Part shown: positions 43,157-53,557 of the stretch, in pieces
Layout: each line of letters starts with the position of its first letter
How positions within the stretch are numbered: the stretch's first letter is position 1
Assembly: GCF_002843605.1 (NCBI RefSeq)
Contig: NZ_CP025263.1
Coordinates: forward strand, 6,685,501 to 6,749,500
Origin: Pseudomonas sp. S09G 359
Lineage (GTDB): Bacteria > Pseudomonadota > Gammaproteobacteria > Pseudomonadales > Pseudomonadaceae
DNA: 64,000 nt
Reading direction: 5' to 3'
Made by a program: the position numbers and the translations under genes
The notes under the pieces: model-generated
The model's database searches: none
What the model was told of the DNA's origin: nothing
Seen by the model: only the letters and a program-made list of their open reading frames with translations

Positions 43157-46100
43157 ATGTTCGATTCGTTCAAAGCGATCAGCCGCCGTATTGTCGGTGC
43201 GTTATTGACTGTGGTGGGCGCCGTTTTCGGCCAATGGCAGCCGCCGTTCTGGCTGCGCGCCATCGGCCGTGGCCTGGCGAACCTGGGCAACAAGGCGCGT
43301 GCTTATCCGCGCCAGACCGGTGCCGGCGTACTGGGCCTGGTACTGCTCGCCGCCGCCGGTTTTTACGGCTGGCACTGGTATTCCAACCTGCCGCAGCCGC
43401 ACACCGCGAGCTATTCGCTGCACAAGCCCAACCTGACCAACTACACCCAGCAACCGCCGGTTGTGGATAACTTGCAGGTACGCTTTGCCGAATCCGTGGC
43501 TCCGCTGGCGGCCATCGGCAAGCCAGTGACTGAAGGCATCACCCTCAAACCCGAGGTGGCAGGCACCTGGCGCTGGTCCGATGACCGCACCTTGCTGTTC
43601 GTGCCGGAAAAAGACTGGCCGGTAGACGCCCATTACAGCCTCGACCTGGCCAAGAAAAACCTGCTGGCCGACGGCGTACTGCTGGACCAATACACCACTC
43701 AATTTTCTACCCAGCCGTTCCGCGCCACGTTGGCGCAAAACGAGCTGTACCAAGACCCGTCCAACCCCACGCTGAAACAGCTGGTAGCCACATTCCGGTT
43801 TTCCCACCCTGTAGATGAAGAAAGCCTACGCAAGCGCGTGTCCGTCACCCTCGGCAAAGGCCTGGCCTATCGCGACGCCCAGTTGCCTAACCGCCCGGAA
43901 ATCACCTTCGACGACACCAAGCTCAACGCCTACGTACGTTCTGCCGCCCTGGCCACCCCGCTGGAAAGCACGCCGGTCAGCGCCAAGCTGGACGAAGGCA
44001 TCAAGGCCCGCGACGGCGGCAACGCCAGCACCGCGCCGCTGGTGGCCGAAGTCACCGTGCCCGGCCGCTACCGCCTGACATTCACTGGCGCCGAAGTCAG
44101 CTTTGTGGATAACGAACGCGGTGAGCCGGAGCCCGTGCTGATGTTCAGCAGCTCCAGCGCCGTGGCCGATGACACCATCGCCGGTAAGGTCCAGGCTTGG
44201 CTGCTGCCGGAAAAAGCCCAGGACGATACCCGCCCCTACAGCAGCAACGATATCGACGATGCATTGCTCGCCCGCAGCAGCAAAATCAGCCTGACCCACG
44301 TGCCCAGCGTCGAACCGCTGAACACCCTGCACGCCTTCAAATTCAAGGCCCCTGCGGGTCGCGCGCTGTATGTAAGGGTGCCGGCCAACCTGGAAGCCAT
44401 CGGCGGCTATTTGGCGAAGAATCCTACGGCCTCGCTGCTGAGCATGCCGGCTTACCCACGCACCTTGCAGTTCCTGTCCGACGGCGCCTTGCTCAGCCTC
44501 AATGGCGAAAAACGCCTGGGTTTCATGGCCCGTGGCGTGCCCGGCGCCCACGTGGAAATCGCCCGCCTGCTGCCCAACCAGCTGCAACACCTGGTGGACC
44601 AGAGCAGCGGCAGCTTCGCCCGCCCCAACTTCGGCAACGAATATTTCGATCGCATGGTCGAGCGTCAGTCACTGGACATTCCACTGTCGTCCAATGACCC
44701 GGCCAAAACCGTCTACGACAACGTGGACCTCAGCCACTACCTCACCGCCAACGGCGGCCGACGCGGTATTTTCGTACTCAAGCTCAGCCCGCAGGATGAC
44801 ACGGCCCAGCGTACGTTCGAGTACGACCGCAGCAGCACCAGCGACCTGCGTTTTATCGTAGTGACGGACCTGGGCATCATCGCCAAGCGTTCCAGCGACG
44901 GCAGCCATGATGTGTATGTGCAGTCCATCGGCAACGGTTCGCCGGTAGCCGACGCGCAAGTCGACATCATTGGCCGCAACGGCCTGCCGGTCAGCAGTGG
45001 CCGTACCGATGGCGAAGGCCATGTGCATTTCGCCAAGCTGGATGAACTGCGCCGTGAGAAAACGCCGCTGATGTATGTGGTTACGCGCGGTAATGACCAG
45101 TCATTCCTGCCGATCGCACGCCAGTCTCAGCAGTTGGATTTGTCGCGCTTCGACGTAGGCGGTCTGGAAGAAGACGGTGCGATTGATCGCCTCAGCGCCT
45201 ACCTGTTTACCGACCGCGGCCTGTACCGACCCGGCGAAACCGCGCACCTGGGCATGATCGTGCGCAGCGGCAACTGGAAAGGCGCCCTGCGAGGCCTGCC
45301 GGTGGAGCTGCAAATCACCGACCCGCGTGGCCTGGAGGTAATCCGCCAGCCGCTGAAACTGTCCGCCAGCGGGTTTGAAACCTTTGATTTCCCCAGCAGC
45401 GAAGTCGCCCCCGCCGGGGAATACACCGCGACCCTGCAGTTGATTGGCCAGAAGCAGACCCGCACCGACCTGGGCAGCGTGAGCTTCAAGGTCCGCGACT
45501 TTGAACCGGACCGCATGAAAGTCAGCCTGAGCCTGCACGACACACCCGTGTTGGGTTGGATTGCACCGGACCAAGTAGTGGCAAAAGTCACCGCGATGCA
45601 CCTGTTCGGCGCCCCGGCATCTGGCCGGCGCGTGACCGCGAAAATGTCCCTGAGCCCGACGCTCGCGGCCTTCGACCGCTACCCGGATTACCGTTTCCGC
45701 CTCAATGACGCCCTGGAAGACGCCAGCACCGAAGACCTCGCCGAAACCACCGTGGACGATAACGGCCAGGCGGTCCTCGACCTCAACCTGCAACGCTTCG
45801 CCAACAGTACCTATCGCCTGCAAGTGGCAACCCAAGTGTTCGAGGCCGAGGGTGGCCGCAATGTGGCGGCGCAAAGTGCCCTGCTGGTGTCGTCCGCGCC
45901 CTACCTGGTGGGTGTGAAAAGTCAGGATTCGCTGTCGTACGTCGCCAAGGACGCGCCGCGTCAGGTGCAATGGCTGGCCGTCGCGCCGGACCTGACGCCG
46001 CTGGCGGTCGACGGCCTGACCAGCGAGGTGGTCGAACACCGTTATGTGTCGGTGCTGGTGAAGCAATCCAACGGCACCTACAAATACGAGTCGCGCATCA

Positions 46101-48961
46101 AGAACATCAGCCAGCCGGCCGCACCGCTGGTGATGACAGAGAAAGGCGCCAAGCAGGCCCTGAACACCGGTACGCCGGGGGATTACACCCTGCAACTCAA
46201 GGATGCCAACGGCAACCTGCTCAGCCAGATCGACTACAGCGTGGCCGGACGGGGCAACACCTCGCGCTCCCTGGAGCGTAATGCCGAGTTGCAACTGCGC
46301 CTGGATAAACGCAGCTACGCCACTGGCGACGAGATCGCGATCAGCATCCGCGCGCCCTACACCGGCGCCGGCTTGATCACCATCGAACGCGACAAGGTGT
46401 ATACCCAGCAATGGTTCAAGGCCGACAGCACCAACAGCGTGCAACATATCCGCGTGCCCGCAGGGCTTGAGGGCAATGCCTACGTCAACGTGCAGTTCGT
46501 ACGGGATATGGGTTCGGCCGAGGTCTACATGAGCCCGCTGTCCTACGGCGTGGTGCCGTTCAGCATCAACCTGGATGCACGGCGCATGGCGCTCAAGGTC
46601 GAAGGCCCGGCGAAGATCGAGCCGGGGCAGACGCTGGATATCAAGGTGAACGCCGACCGCCCGGGCCGCGCAGTGGTCTACGCGGTGGATGAAGGCATTC
46701 TGCAAGTGGCGCGCTACCAGACGCCGGACCCGTTGGGCTTCTTCTTCCAGAAGCGCGCGCTGGAAGTCGGCACCAGTCAGATCCTTGACCTGATCCTGCC
46801 GGAATTCAGCCGCCTGCTCAGTGGGGCAGCGCCCGGTGGCGATACCGAAGGCGCCCTGGCCAACCACCTCAACCCGTTCAAGCGTAAACATCAGCCGCCG
46901 GTAGCCTGGTGGTCCGGGCTGGTGGACTTGCCGGCCGGCGAAACCGTGCTGCATTACCAGGTGCCGGACAGCTTCAACGGCAAGCTGCATCTGTTTGCCG
47001 TGGCGGTGGACACCGACAGCGTGGGGGTCAGTGAGGCCAACACTGAGGTGCGCGGGCCGATTGTAATCACGCCAAACGTGCCGGCCTTTGTGGCGCCGGG
47101 GGATGTGTTCAACGTAAGCGCGGGCGTGTTCAGCAACCTCGACGCGGCGGCGGATGTGAAGTTTGAGGTACAGACCAGCGCTGGCCTGGTGGTGCAAGGC
47201 GACAAGGGCAGCACCTTGTCCCTGCAACCGCGCAAGGAAGGCACCGCCGAGTTCAAGATCAAGGTGGGCGAAACCCTGGGTTCGGCAGACCTGCGTTTTG
47301 TAGCGGTATTGCCGGATGGCAAACGCATCCAGGTGGCGGAAACCACCTCGATCCGCCCGCTCAGCGAGCACCGCGTAGCCTTGAGCCTGGGCCGCTTCGA
47401 CAGCGCCAGCAAAGAGCTGAAACCCACGCGCGAACTGTTCACCCAACTGCGCGACGTGCAACTGGGCGTCGCCGCTTCGCCGCTGGTATGGGCCAACGGC
47501 CTCAAGCATTACCTGGATGACTACGGCTATGCATGCACCGAGCAGTTGGTGTCCAAGGCCATGCCGGCGTTGATCTGGGGTGGTACGGAACCTGCGGCCG
47601 AGCAAGCCTTCAACAGCGCCGTACGCATGCTCCGTCAGCGTCAGAACCAGGCCGGCGGCTTCGGTTTGTGGGCGGCCAACCCGGACGTGGCGCCGTATGC
47701 CAGCCTGTACGCCACCGACTTCCTGATCGAAGCCAAGGAACGCGGGCTGCCAGTGCCGGAAGACGTGTTAGTGCGCTCGAACGCTTATCTGACAGACCTG
47801 GCCAACGGCCCGAGCGAAGGCCTGTCGGAATTACGCAACCGTGCCTACGCCAGTTACCTGCTGAGCCGTCAGGGGATTCTGGTGAGCGGTGCCTTAAGTG
47901 ATATCCGCGAGCGCTACGAAAGCTACTTCAAGGACAGTTGGCAGAACGACATTGGCGCCGCATACCTGGCCGCCAGCTACAAGCTGCTCAAGCAGGATCG
48001 CCAGGCGGATACGCTGTTCCGCAAGGTTCCATGGCGTTCGCTTGTGGATAAGTGGGACAGCGACGGCCTGTATTACGACCCGCTGGTGCACGATGCCGAA
48101 CACCTGCACCTGCTGGCGCGGCACTTCCCCGAGCTGCTGGACGACGTGCCGGTGGCCTTGCTGGATAAGCTCGGCAAGCGCCTCAACGAGCAACGCTACA
48201 ACTCGCTGTCGGCCGCCCTGTTACTGCGCGCCCTGGACAACTACGGCCAGCGTGCACAGAGCGACATGACCCTAAAAGCCACCGCCTGGCTGGGCGACAA
48301 GCAGCAACAACTGCTGGAAATGGCCGGCCAGCCGCCACGCGCCGCCGTACCAGGCGCCACGCAGAAGCTGGTGATGGAAAAATCCGACGGCCCAGCGGCG
48401 TTTTACATGCTCAGCGAAGCCGGTTTCGACAAGGGCGCCAAGCTCAAGCCGATCACCAATGGCCTGGAAATCATTCACGAATACCTCGACCTCAAGGGCG
48501 AGCCGGTGAGCAAAGTGGCGGTGGGCGACGAGTTCCTGGTGCGCCTGCGCCTGCGTGCCACCGACCGTGACCAGGTGCAGCAAGTGGCCGTGGTCGACCT
48601 GCTGCCAGGTGGCGTCGAGCCTGTGTATAACTTGCCGCCGGAGCCGGAAGCCGCCAGTTCCGAGGAAAGTGAAGGTGAAGAATCCGAGTACGTCGAAGCC
48701 AGCGACGAAGAGGCCGACACCTGGCAGGCGCCGATCGGCGAAACCGAACTGAGCAACTGGCAGCCGGAGTACGTGGATGTACGTGATGACCGGGTGGTGT
48801 TGTACGGCACTGCGCTGCGCGACGTAGGCACTTTCGTGTACCGCGTGCGCGCCACCAACGCAGGGACCTTCAATACGCCACCGGCCTACGCCGAAGGTAT
48901 GTACGAAACCACCCTGCAAGGGCGCGGCAAAGTAGGCCAGCTTGAAATTACCAAGCCTTAA
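43157..48961 (+). CDS. bacterial alpha-2-macroglobulin with intact thioester
   Basis: A 1934-residue periplasmic protease trap. It has an N-terminal transmembrane anchor (about residues 55-73, TGAGVLGLVLLAAAGFYGW) instead of the lipobox of E. coli YfhM. MG-type domains follow, then the thioester motif YACTEQL (CTEQ near 1458), a helical TED domain and a C-terminal receptor-like domain. An acidic insert (ASSEESEGEESEYVEASDEE) lies near 1834. The start at 43157 has AGGG nine bases away; the ATG at 43148 is alternative. The PBP1C gene overlaps its end, as in the E. coli yfhM-pbpC pair. The pair is thought to defend the envelope after wall breach. Confidence 0.92.
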   Translation: MFDSFKAISRRIVGALLTVVGAVFGQWQPPFWLRAIGRGLANLGNKARAYPRQTGAGVLGLVLLAAAGFYGWHWYSNLPQPHTASYSLHKPNLTNYTQQPPVVDNLQVRFAESVAPLAAIGKPVTEGITLKPEVAGTWRWSDDRTLLFVPEKDWPVDAHYSLDLAKKNLLADGVLLDQYTTQFSTQPFRATLAQNELYQDPSNPTLKQLVATFRFSHPVDEESLRKRVSVTLGKGLAYRDAQLPNRPEITFDDTKLNAYVRSAALATPLESTPVSAKLDEGIKARDGGNASTAPLVAEVTVPGRYRLTFTGAEVSFVDNERGEPEPVLMFSSSSAVADDTIAGKVQAWLLPEKAQDDTRPYSSNDIDDALLARSSKISLTHVPSVEPLNTLHAFKFKAPAGRALYVRVPANLEAIGGYLAKNPTASLLSMPAYPRTLQFLSDGALLSLNGEKRLGFMARGVPGAHVEIARLLPNQLQHLVDQSSGSFARPNFGNEYFDRMVERQSLDIPLSSNDPAKTVYDNVDLSHYLTANGGRRGIFVLKLSPQDDTAQRTFEYDRSSTSDLRFIVVTDLGIIAKRSSDGSHDVYVQSIGNGSPVADAQVDIIGRNGLPVSSGRTDGEGHVHFAKLDELRREKTPLMYVVTRGNDQSFLPIARQSQQLDLSRFDVGGLEEDGAIDRLSAYLFTDRGLYRPGETAHLGMIVRSGNWKGALRGLPVELQITDPRGLEVIRQPLKLSASGFETFDFPSSEVAPAGEYTATLQLIGQKQTRTDLGSVSFKVRDFEPDRMKVSLSLHDTPVLGWIAPDQVVAKVTAMHLFGAPASGRRVTAKMSLSPTLAAFDRYPDYRFRLNDALEDASTEDLAETTVDDNGQAVLDLNLQRFANSTYRLQVATQVFEAEGGRNVAAQSALLVSSAPYLVGVKSQDSLSYVAKDAPRQVQWLAVAPDLTPLAVDGLTSEVVEHRYVSVLVKQSNGTYKYESRIKNISQPAAPLVMTEKGAKQALNTGTPGDYTLQLKDANGNLLSQIDYSVAGRGNTSRSLERNAELQLRLDKRSYATGDEIAISIRAPYTGAGLITIERDKVYTQQWFKADSTNSVQHIRVPAGLEGNAYVNVQFVRDMGSAEVYMSPLSYGVVPFSINLDARRMALKVEGPAKIEPGQTLDIKVNADRPGRAVVYAVDEGILQVARYQTPDPLGFFFQKRALEVGTSQILDLILPEFSRLLSGAAPGGDTEGALANHLNPFKRKHQPPVAWWSGLVDLPAGETVLHYQVPDSFNGKLHLFAVAVDTDSVGVSEANTEVRGPIVITPNVPAFVAPGDVFNVSAGVFSNLDAAADVKFEVQTSAGLVVQGDKGSTLSLQPRKEGTAEFKIKVGETLGSADLRFVAVLPDGKRIQVAETTSIRPLSEHRVALSLGRFDSASKELKPTRELFTQLRDVQLGVAASPLVWANGLKHYLDDYGYACTEQLVSKAMPALIWGGTEPAAEQAFNSAVRMLRQRQNQAGGFGLWAANPDVAPYASLYATDFLIEAKERGLPVPEDVLVRSNAYLTDLANGPSEGLSELRNRAYASYLLSRQGILVSGALSDIRERYESYFKDSWQNDIGAAYLAASYKLLKQDRQADTLFRKVPWRSLVDKWDSDGLYYDPLVHDAEHLHLLARHFPELLDDVPVALLDKLGKRLNEQRYNSLSAALLLRALDNYGQRAQSDMTLKATAWLGDKQQQLLEMAGQPPRAAVPGATQKLVMEKSDGPAAFYMLSEAGFDKGAKLKPITNGLEIIHEYLDLKGEPVSKVAVGDEFLVRLRLRATDRDQVQQVAVVDLLPGGVEPVYNLPPEPEAASSEESEGEESEYVEASDEEADTWQAPIGETELSNWQPEYVDVRDDRVVLYGTALRDVGTFVYRVRATNAGTFNTPPAYAEGMYETTLQGRGKVGQLEITKP

Positions 48962-51242
48962 ACGCCTAACGCCGCCGCTGCTGGTAGCGGCGGTTCTGCT
49001 GGCGGGATTGCGGCTATGGCCGCATGCCCCGCTGGAACAGGCGGTAACGTCTTCAAGGGTGGTGCTGGCCGACGACGGCTCGCTGCTACGCATGACGCTG
49101 GCGGATGACGGCCAATACCGACTCTGGCTACCTCTGGAGCGGATTTCTCCTTCACTGGTCGAGGCCTTGCTGCTCAAGGAGGACCGCAATTTCTACTGGC
49201 ACCCGGGAGTAAATCCTCCGGCATTGCTACGCGCGGCACTCGCCACCTACAGCGGCGGCCAGCGCCAGGGCGGCTCGACCTTGAGCATGCAACTGGCGCG
49301 GCGCCTGTGGGACCTGAACACCCGCCAAGTGCCCGGCAAATTGCAGCAGATGGCCTTGGCGCTGTGGCTGGAGGCGCGCTACAGCAAGCACGACATCCTG
49401 GAGGCCTACCTGAACCTGGCGCCCATGGGCGGCAATATCGAAGGCGCCGAGGCCGCCAGCCGCATTTACTTCGGTAAGTCGGCGGCGCAATTATCCTTGT
49501 CCGAAGCCCTGGCGTTGGCCGTGATCCCACAGCAGCCGGGGCGGCGGGCGCGCTTTGGGCCGGCGCTGCAAAATGCGCGGCTGCGCTTGATGGCCGATTG
49601 GCGCGAGACTTATCCACAGGACCCACGCAACGACAGTTTGCTCAACCTGCCCCTGGAAGCGCGCAACCGCCAGCAGATCCCGTTTCTAGCGCCACACCTG
49701 AGCGAGCAACTGCTGGCGTCCCAGCCCGGCAATGAGTTGAACAGCACTCTCAACCTGCCACTGCAGCAATTGCTCGAGCGCTTGATCAACGGCTTTATCG
49801 CCGAGCGCCGCAGCACGGGTGTGGAAAACGCCACGGCGATCCTGATCGACAGCCGCGACCAGAGCGTGAAAGCCCTGGTGGGCTCCGCGGATTACTTATC
49901 CACAAGCCTGCACGGCCAGGTCAACGGCGTGCTGGCGCGGCGCTCGCCGGGGTCGACCCTCAAGCCATTCCTGTATGGGCTGGCGCTGGATCAGGGGGTG
50001 ATCCACCCCATGAGCATCCTCAAGGACCTGCCCAGTAACTTCGGCTACTTCCAGCCGGAAAATTTCGACGGCAGTTTTGTCGGGCCTCTGACGGCGCGGG
50101 ATGCCCTGATCCGTAGCCGTAATATCCCGGCGGTATGGCTGGCCAGCCAGGTCAAATCACCATCGCTGTACGGCCTGTTGCAACGGGCCGGCATCAAAGG
50201 CCTGCGCGACGAGAGCCATTACGGCCTGGCCCTGGCCCTCGGCGGTGGCGAGATGACCCCGGAGGAACTGGCGCGGCTGTATGTGATGCTGGCCGGCGAC
50301 GGGCACCTGCGCCCGCTGCGCTATCTGCAGGAGCAACCGCAAACCACCGGTGCGCAACTGCTGACGCCCCAAGCCGCGTTTATGGTGCGCGACATGCTGC
50401 GCCGCAATCCGCGCCCGGATGGCTTGCCCGGCCGCCATTGGCGCACCGCCTGGAAAACCGGCACCTCCTGGGGCTTTCACGATGCCTGGAGTGCAGGCCT
50501 GGTGGGCCCGTATGTGTTGGTGGTGTGGGTGGGCAACTTCGATGGGCGGCCGAACCCGGCGTTTATCGGCGCCAAGACCGCCGCGCCGCTGTTCTTCCGT
50601 ATCGCCGACGCCCTTCCCCTGGCCCTGCCCAATGTGCTGATCAAGCCCGACAAGCCGCCCGCCGGGCTGGTGCGCATCGACGTCTGCGCCGCCTCCGGTG
50701 AGCTGCCCAACCGCTGGTGCCCGCAAACCCGCAAGACCTGGTACATCCCTGGCGTCTCACCGATTCGCGTGTCCAACCTGCACCGCCCGGTGCTGATCGA
50801 CACCCGCACCGGCAAGGCTGCGTGCCCGCCGTTCGAGGCGCAATACACCCGCGAAGAAGTCTTCGAGTTCTGGCCCAGCGACATCCAACGCCTGTACCGC
50901 GCCGCCGGCCTGCCGCGGCGCACACCGCCCAGCGTGATGAAAAACTGCCAGCCCAACCGCATCAGCGACCAAAGCGAAGCGCCGCAGATCCGCTCGCCCC
51001 TGACCCAGGTGAGCTACCAGTTGCGCCTGTCCCAGCCCCAGGAAAGCATCCCACTGAATGCCAACGCCGCCAGCGATGCAGCGACCCTGTACTGGTTCGC
51101 CGACCAGACCCTGATCGGCCAGGGCCCGCCGCAAACCACGCTGAATTGGCGGCCGGGCAAGTCGGGGGAATACCGGTTGCGGGTCAGTGATGATCAGGGG
51201 CGCAGCACGAGTCGGGGGCTAAAAGTGGAGTTTGTGCCGTGA
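48942..51242 (+). CDS. pbpC: penicillin-binding protein 1C
   Basis: A 766-residue bifunctional wall synthase with one N-terminal helix (about 8-26). The GT51 glycosyltransferase domain (about 50-215) contains KEDRNFYWHPGVNP and GGSTLSMQLARRLW. The transpeptidase (about 280-560) has STLK (the active Ser in RSPGSTLKPF), SRN and KTGTSWG. A BiPBP_C domain (about 675-766) ends it. The start is TTG at 48942, 20 bases inside the alpha-2-macroglobulin gene, so translation is probably coupled. All catalytic motifs are intact. Confidence 0.92.
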   Translation: MKLPSLKRLTPPLLVAAVLLAGLRLWPHAPLEQAVTSSRVVLADDGSLLRMTLADDGQYRLWLPLERISPSLVEALLLKEDRNFYWHPGVNPPALLRAALATYSGGQRQGGSTLSMQLARRLWDLNTRQVPGKLQQMALALWLEARYSKHDILEAYLNLAPMGGNIEGAEAASRIYFGKSAAQLSLSEALALAVIPQQPGRRARFGPALQNARLRLMADWRETYPQDPRNDSLLNLPLEARNRQQIPFLAPHLSEQLLASQPGNELNSTLNLPLQQLLERLINGFIAERRSTGVENATAILIDSRDQSVKALVGSADYLSTSLHGQVNGVLARRSPGSTLKPFLYGLALDQGVIHPMSILKDLPSNFGYFQPENFDGSFVGPLTARDALIRSRNIPAVWLASQVKSPSLYGLLQRAGIKGLRDESHYGLALALGGGEMTPEELARLYVMLAGDGHLRPLRYLQEQPQTTGAQLLTPQAAFMVRDMLRRNPRPDGLPGRHWRTAWKTGTSWGFHDAWSAGLVGPYVLVVWVGNFDGRPNPAFIGAKTAAPLFFRIADALPLALPNVLIKPDKPPAGLVRIDVCAASGELPNRWCPQTRKTWYIPGVSPIRVSNLHRPVLIDTRTGKAACPPFEAQYTREEVFEFWPSDIQRLYRAAGLPRRTPPSVMKNCQPNRISDQSEAPQIRSPLTQVSYQLRLSQPQESIPLNANAASDAATLYWFADQTLIGQGPPQTTLNWRPGKSGEYRLRVSDDQGRSTSRGLKVEFVP

Positions 51243-51291
51243 TCAGGCGTCTTCGTCGTCGAAACTAGCCCAAAGAACCGACCAGAGCCGG

Positions 51292-51657
51292 TTAACGCGA
51301 GGACAGCTCTACGTAGCTCGACTCGCCACCGCCAGTGGCACCCGACAACCAGCCCCACTCGAAGCTCAGGGTGGTAAGCCCAGCAGGGTCTACACCGACC
51401 GTCCCACGCGACCAGCCGGACAGCAATTCACCGTCCAGCGTGAGGCACTGAAACAGCAACTCAATGGTATCGACGCCCGTAACCCGGCCGACTTGCTTAC
51501 CCAGGCGGATTCGGCCGCCTTGGTAGGTGCCGGAAATGGCATCACCGTCGACAAGGTAATGAAACACCGTGCCAGCACCGGAAAGCCCTTGGGTGTTGCT
51601 GGCGACGGTGAAGCGGCGGTTGTTCAAGCGTCGGTGGATTTCTGAGGGGGTGTGCAT
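51292..51657 (-). CDS. small conserved protein often misannotated as N-acetylglutamate synthase
   Basis: A 121-residue beta-rich soluble protein with NRRFTVASNTQG near the start, TVFHYLVDGDAISGTYQGGRIRLGKQVGRV in the middle and a Trp-rich C-terminal strand (FEWGWLSGATGGG). This family is sometimes labelled n-acetylglutamate synthase without support; it lacks a GNAT fold. AGGA precedes the ATG by about ten bases. It lies 58 bases downstream of glmS on the same strand and may be cotranscribed. Function unknown. Confidence 0.75.
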   Translation of the reverse strand: MHTPSEIHRRLNNRRFTVASNTQGLSGAGTVFHYLVDGDAISGTYQGGRIRLGKQVGRVTGVDTIELLFQCLTLDGELLSGWSRGTVGVDPAGLTTLSFEWGWLSGATGGGESSYVELSSR

Positions 51658-51715
51658 CGCGGTCGAATCCTTTCGAGGGGCCCTGGAGGCCAGGCGGCCT
51701 CCAGGGTGTGGCGTA

Positions 51716-53548
51716 TTACTCCACCGTCACCGACTTCGCCAGGTTGCGCGGCTGGTCAACGTCGGTGCCCTTGAGCACGGCCACGTAGTACGACAGCAGC
51801 TGCAGCGGGATGGTGTAGAGGATCGGCGACAGGGTGTCGTGGATGTGCGGCATATTGATGACGTGGGTGCCTTCGCCGTTGGTCATGCCGGCTTTTTCGT
51901 CGGCGAACACGATCAGTTGGCCACCACGGGCGCGCACTTCCTGCAGGTTGGACTTGAGCTTTTCCAGCAGTTCGTTATTCGGTGCAACGGTGACCACGGG
52001 CATGTCGTCATCCACCAGGGCCAGGGGGCCGTGCTTCAACTCACCGGCCGGGTAGGCTTCGGCGTGGATGTACGAAATTTCCTTGAGTTTAAGCGAGCCT
52101 TCCATCGCCACCGGGTATTGCGCGCCACGGCCGAGGAACAGGGTGTGGTTCTTGTCGGCGAACAGTTCCGCGACTTTTTCCACCACGCTGTCCATCGCCA
52201 GGGCTTCACCCAGGCGGGTCGGCAGGCGGCGCAGTTCTTCCACCAGTCGGGCTTCGACGCCGTCTGCCAAGGTGCCACGCACCTGGCCCAGGGACAGGGT
52301 CAGCAACAACAGGCCAACCAACTGGGTGGTGAAGGCTTTGGTGGAGGCCACGCCGATTTCGCGACCGGCCTGGGTCAGCAGGGTCAGGTCGGATTCACGC
52401 ACCAGGGAGCTGATGCTGACGTTGCAGATCGCCAGGCTGGCGAGGAAGCCCAACTCCTTGGCGTTGCGCAGGGCGGCCAGGGTGTCGGCGGTTTCGCCGG
52501 ATTGGGAGATGGTTACGAACAGTGTATCGGGCTGCACCACTACCTTGCGGTAGCGGAATTCGCTGGCGACTTCGACCTGGCAGGGGATGCCGGCCAGCTC
52601 TTCCAGCCAGTAACGCGCAACCATGCCGGCGTGGTAGCTGGTGCCGCACGCAACAATCTGCACATTGCGCACTTTGGCGAACAACTCGGCGGCTTGCGGG
52701 CCGAAAGCGTTGACCAGCACCTGGTTCTGGCTCAGGCGACCTTCCAGGGTGCGCTGTACCACAGCCGGTTGCTCGTGGATTTCCTTGAGCATGAAGTGGC
52801 GGTACTCGCCCTTGTCGGCAGCTTCGGCGCCGTCGCGATATTGCACGGCTTCGCGCTCGACGGAATTGCCATTAACGTCCCAGATCGCCACGCTTTCACG
52901 GCGAATATCGGCGATATCACCTTCTTCCAGGTACATAAAGCGGTCGGTCACCTGGCGCAGGGCCAGTTGGTCGGAAGCGAGGAAGTTCTCGCCCAGGCCC
53001 AGGCCGATGACCAACGGGCTGCCACTGCGGGCAGCAACGACGCGGTCTGGTTGGCTGGCACTGACCACGGCCAGGCCGTAGGCGCCATGCAATTCCTTGA
53101 CAGTAGCCTTGAGGGCGACGGTCAGGTCACCGAGGTCCTTGAGCTTGTGGTTGAGCAGATGGGCGATGACCTCGGTGTCGGTGTCCGAGGTGAACACGTA
53201 ACCCAGGCCTTTGAGCTGTTCGCGCAGCACTTCGTGGTTTTCGATGATGCCGTTGTGCACCACGGCCAAGTCACCGGAGAAATGCGGGTGGGCGTTACGT
53301 TCGCACGGCGCACCGTGGGTGGCCCAGCGGGTGTGGGCGATGCCGAGGCGACCGACCAGCGGCTCACCGGCCAGGGCCTGCTCCAATTCGCTGACCTTGC
53401 CCGGGCGACGCATGCGCTCAAGCTTGCCGGCGTTGGTGAAAACGGCCACACCGGCGCTGTCGTAGCCGCGGTATTCCAGGCGCTTGAGGCCTTCAAGCAG
53501 AATGGCGGTGACGTTACGTTCGGCGACTGCGCCTACAATTCCACACAT
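51716..53548 (-). CDS. glmS: glutamine-fructose-6-phosphate aminotransferase GlmS
   Basis: A 610-residue enzyme making glucosamine-6-phosphate from fructose-6-phosphate and glutamine, the entry to peptidoglycan and LPS amino sugars. The N-terminal Cys2 nucleophile ([12 protein letters not shown]) follows Met removal, and the glutaminase domain covers residues 2-220. Two SIS domains (about 285-425 and 455-600) and the C-terminal LAKSVTVE complete it. It is 9 bases after glmR on the same strand. No glmS ribozyme is expected or seen. The region just after its end is a usual Tn7 attachment position in bacteria. Confidence 0.97.
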   Translation of the reverse strand: MCGIVGAVAERNVTAILLEGLKRLEYRGYDSAGVAVFTNAGKLERMRRPGKVSELEQALAGEPLVGRLGIAHTRWATHGAPCERNAHPHFSGDLAVVHNGIIENHEVLREQLKGLGYVFTSDTDTEVIAHLLNHKLKDLGDLTVALKATVKELHGAYGLAVVSASQPDRVVAARSGSPLVIGLGLGENFLASDQLALRQVTDRFMYLEEGDIADIRRESVAIWDVNGNSVEREAVQYRDGAEAADKGEYRHFMLKEIHEQPAVVQRTLEGRLSQNQVLVNAFGPQAAELFAKVRNVQIVACGTSYHAGMVARYWLEELAGIPCQVEVASEFRYRKVVVQPDTLFVTISQSGETADTLAALRNAKELGFLASLAICNVSISSLVRESDLTLLTQAGREIGVASTKAFTTQLVGLLLLTLSLGQVRGTLADGVEARLVEELRRLPTRLGEALAMDSVVEKVAELFADKNHTLFLGRGAQYPVAMEGSLKLKEISYIHAEAYPAGELKHGPLALVDDDMPVVTVAPNNELLEKLKSNLQEVRARGGQLIVFADEKAGMTNGEGTHVINMPHIHDTLSPILYTIPLQLLSYYVAVLKGTDVDQPRNLAKSVTVE

Positions 53549-53557
53549 GGTTTTCTC

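Noticed and set aside
44548..44563. second parS-like site (CCCACGTGGAAA)
   Set aside because: Only the inner ten bases match; both ends of the 16-mer diverge.
45101..47605. 834-codon open frame on the minus strand
   Set aside because: It is antisense to the alpha-2-macroglobulin gene, in a frame kept open by GC-rich codon bias, with no recognisable domain.
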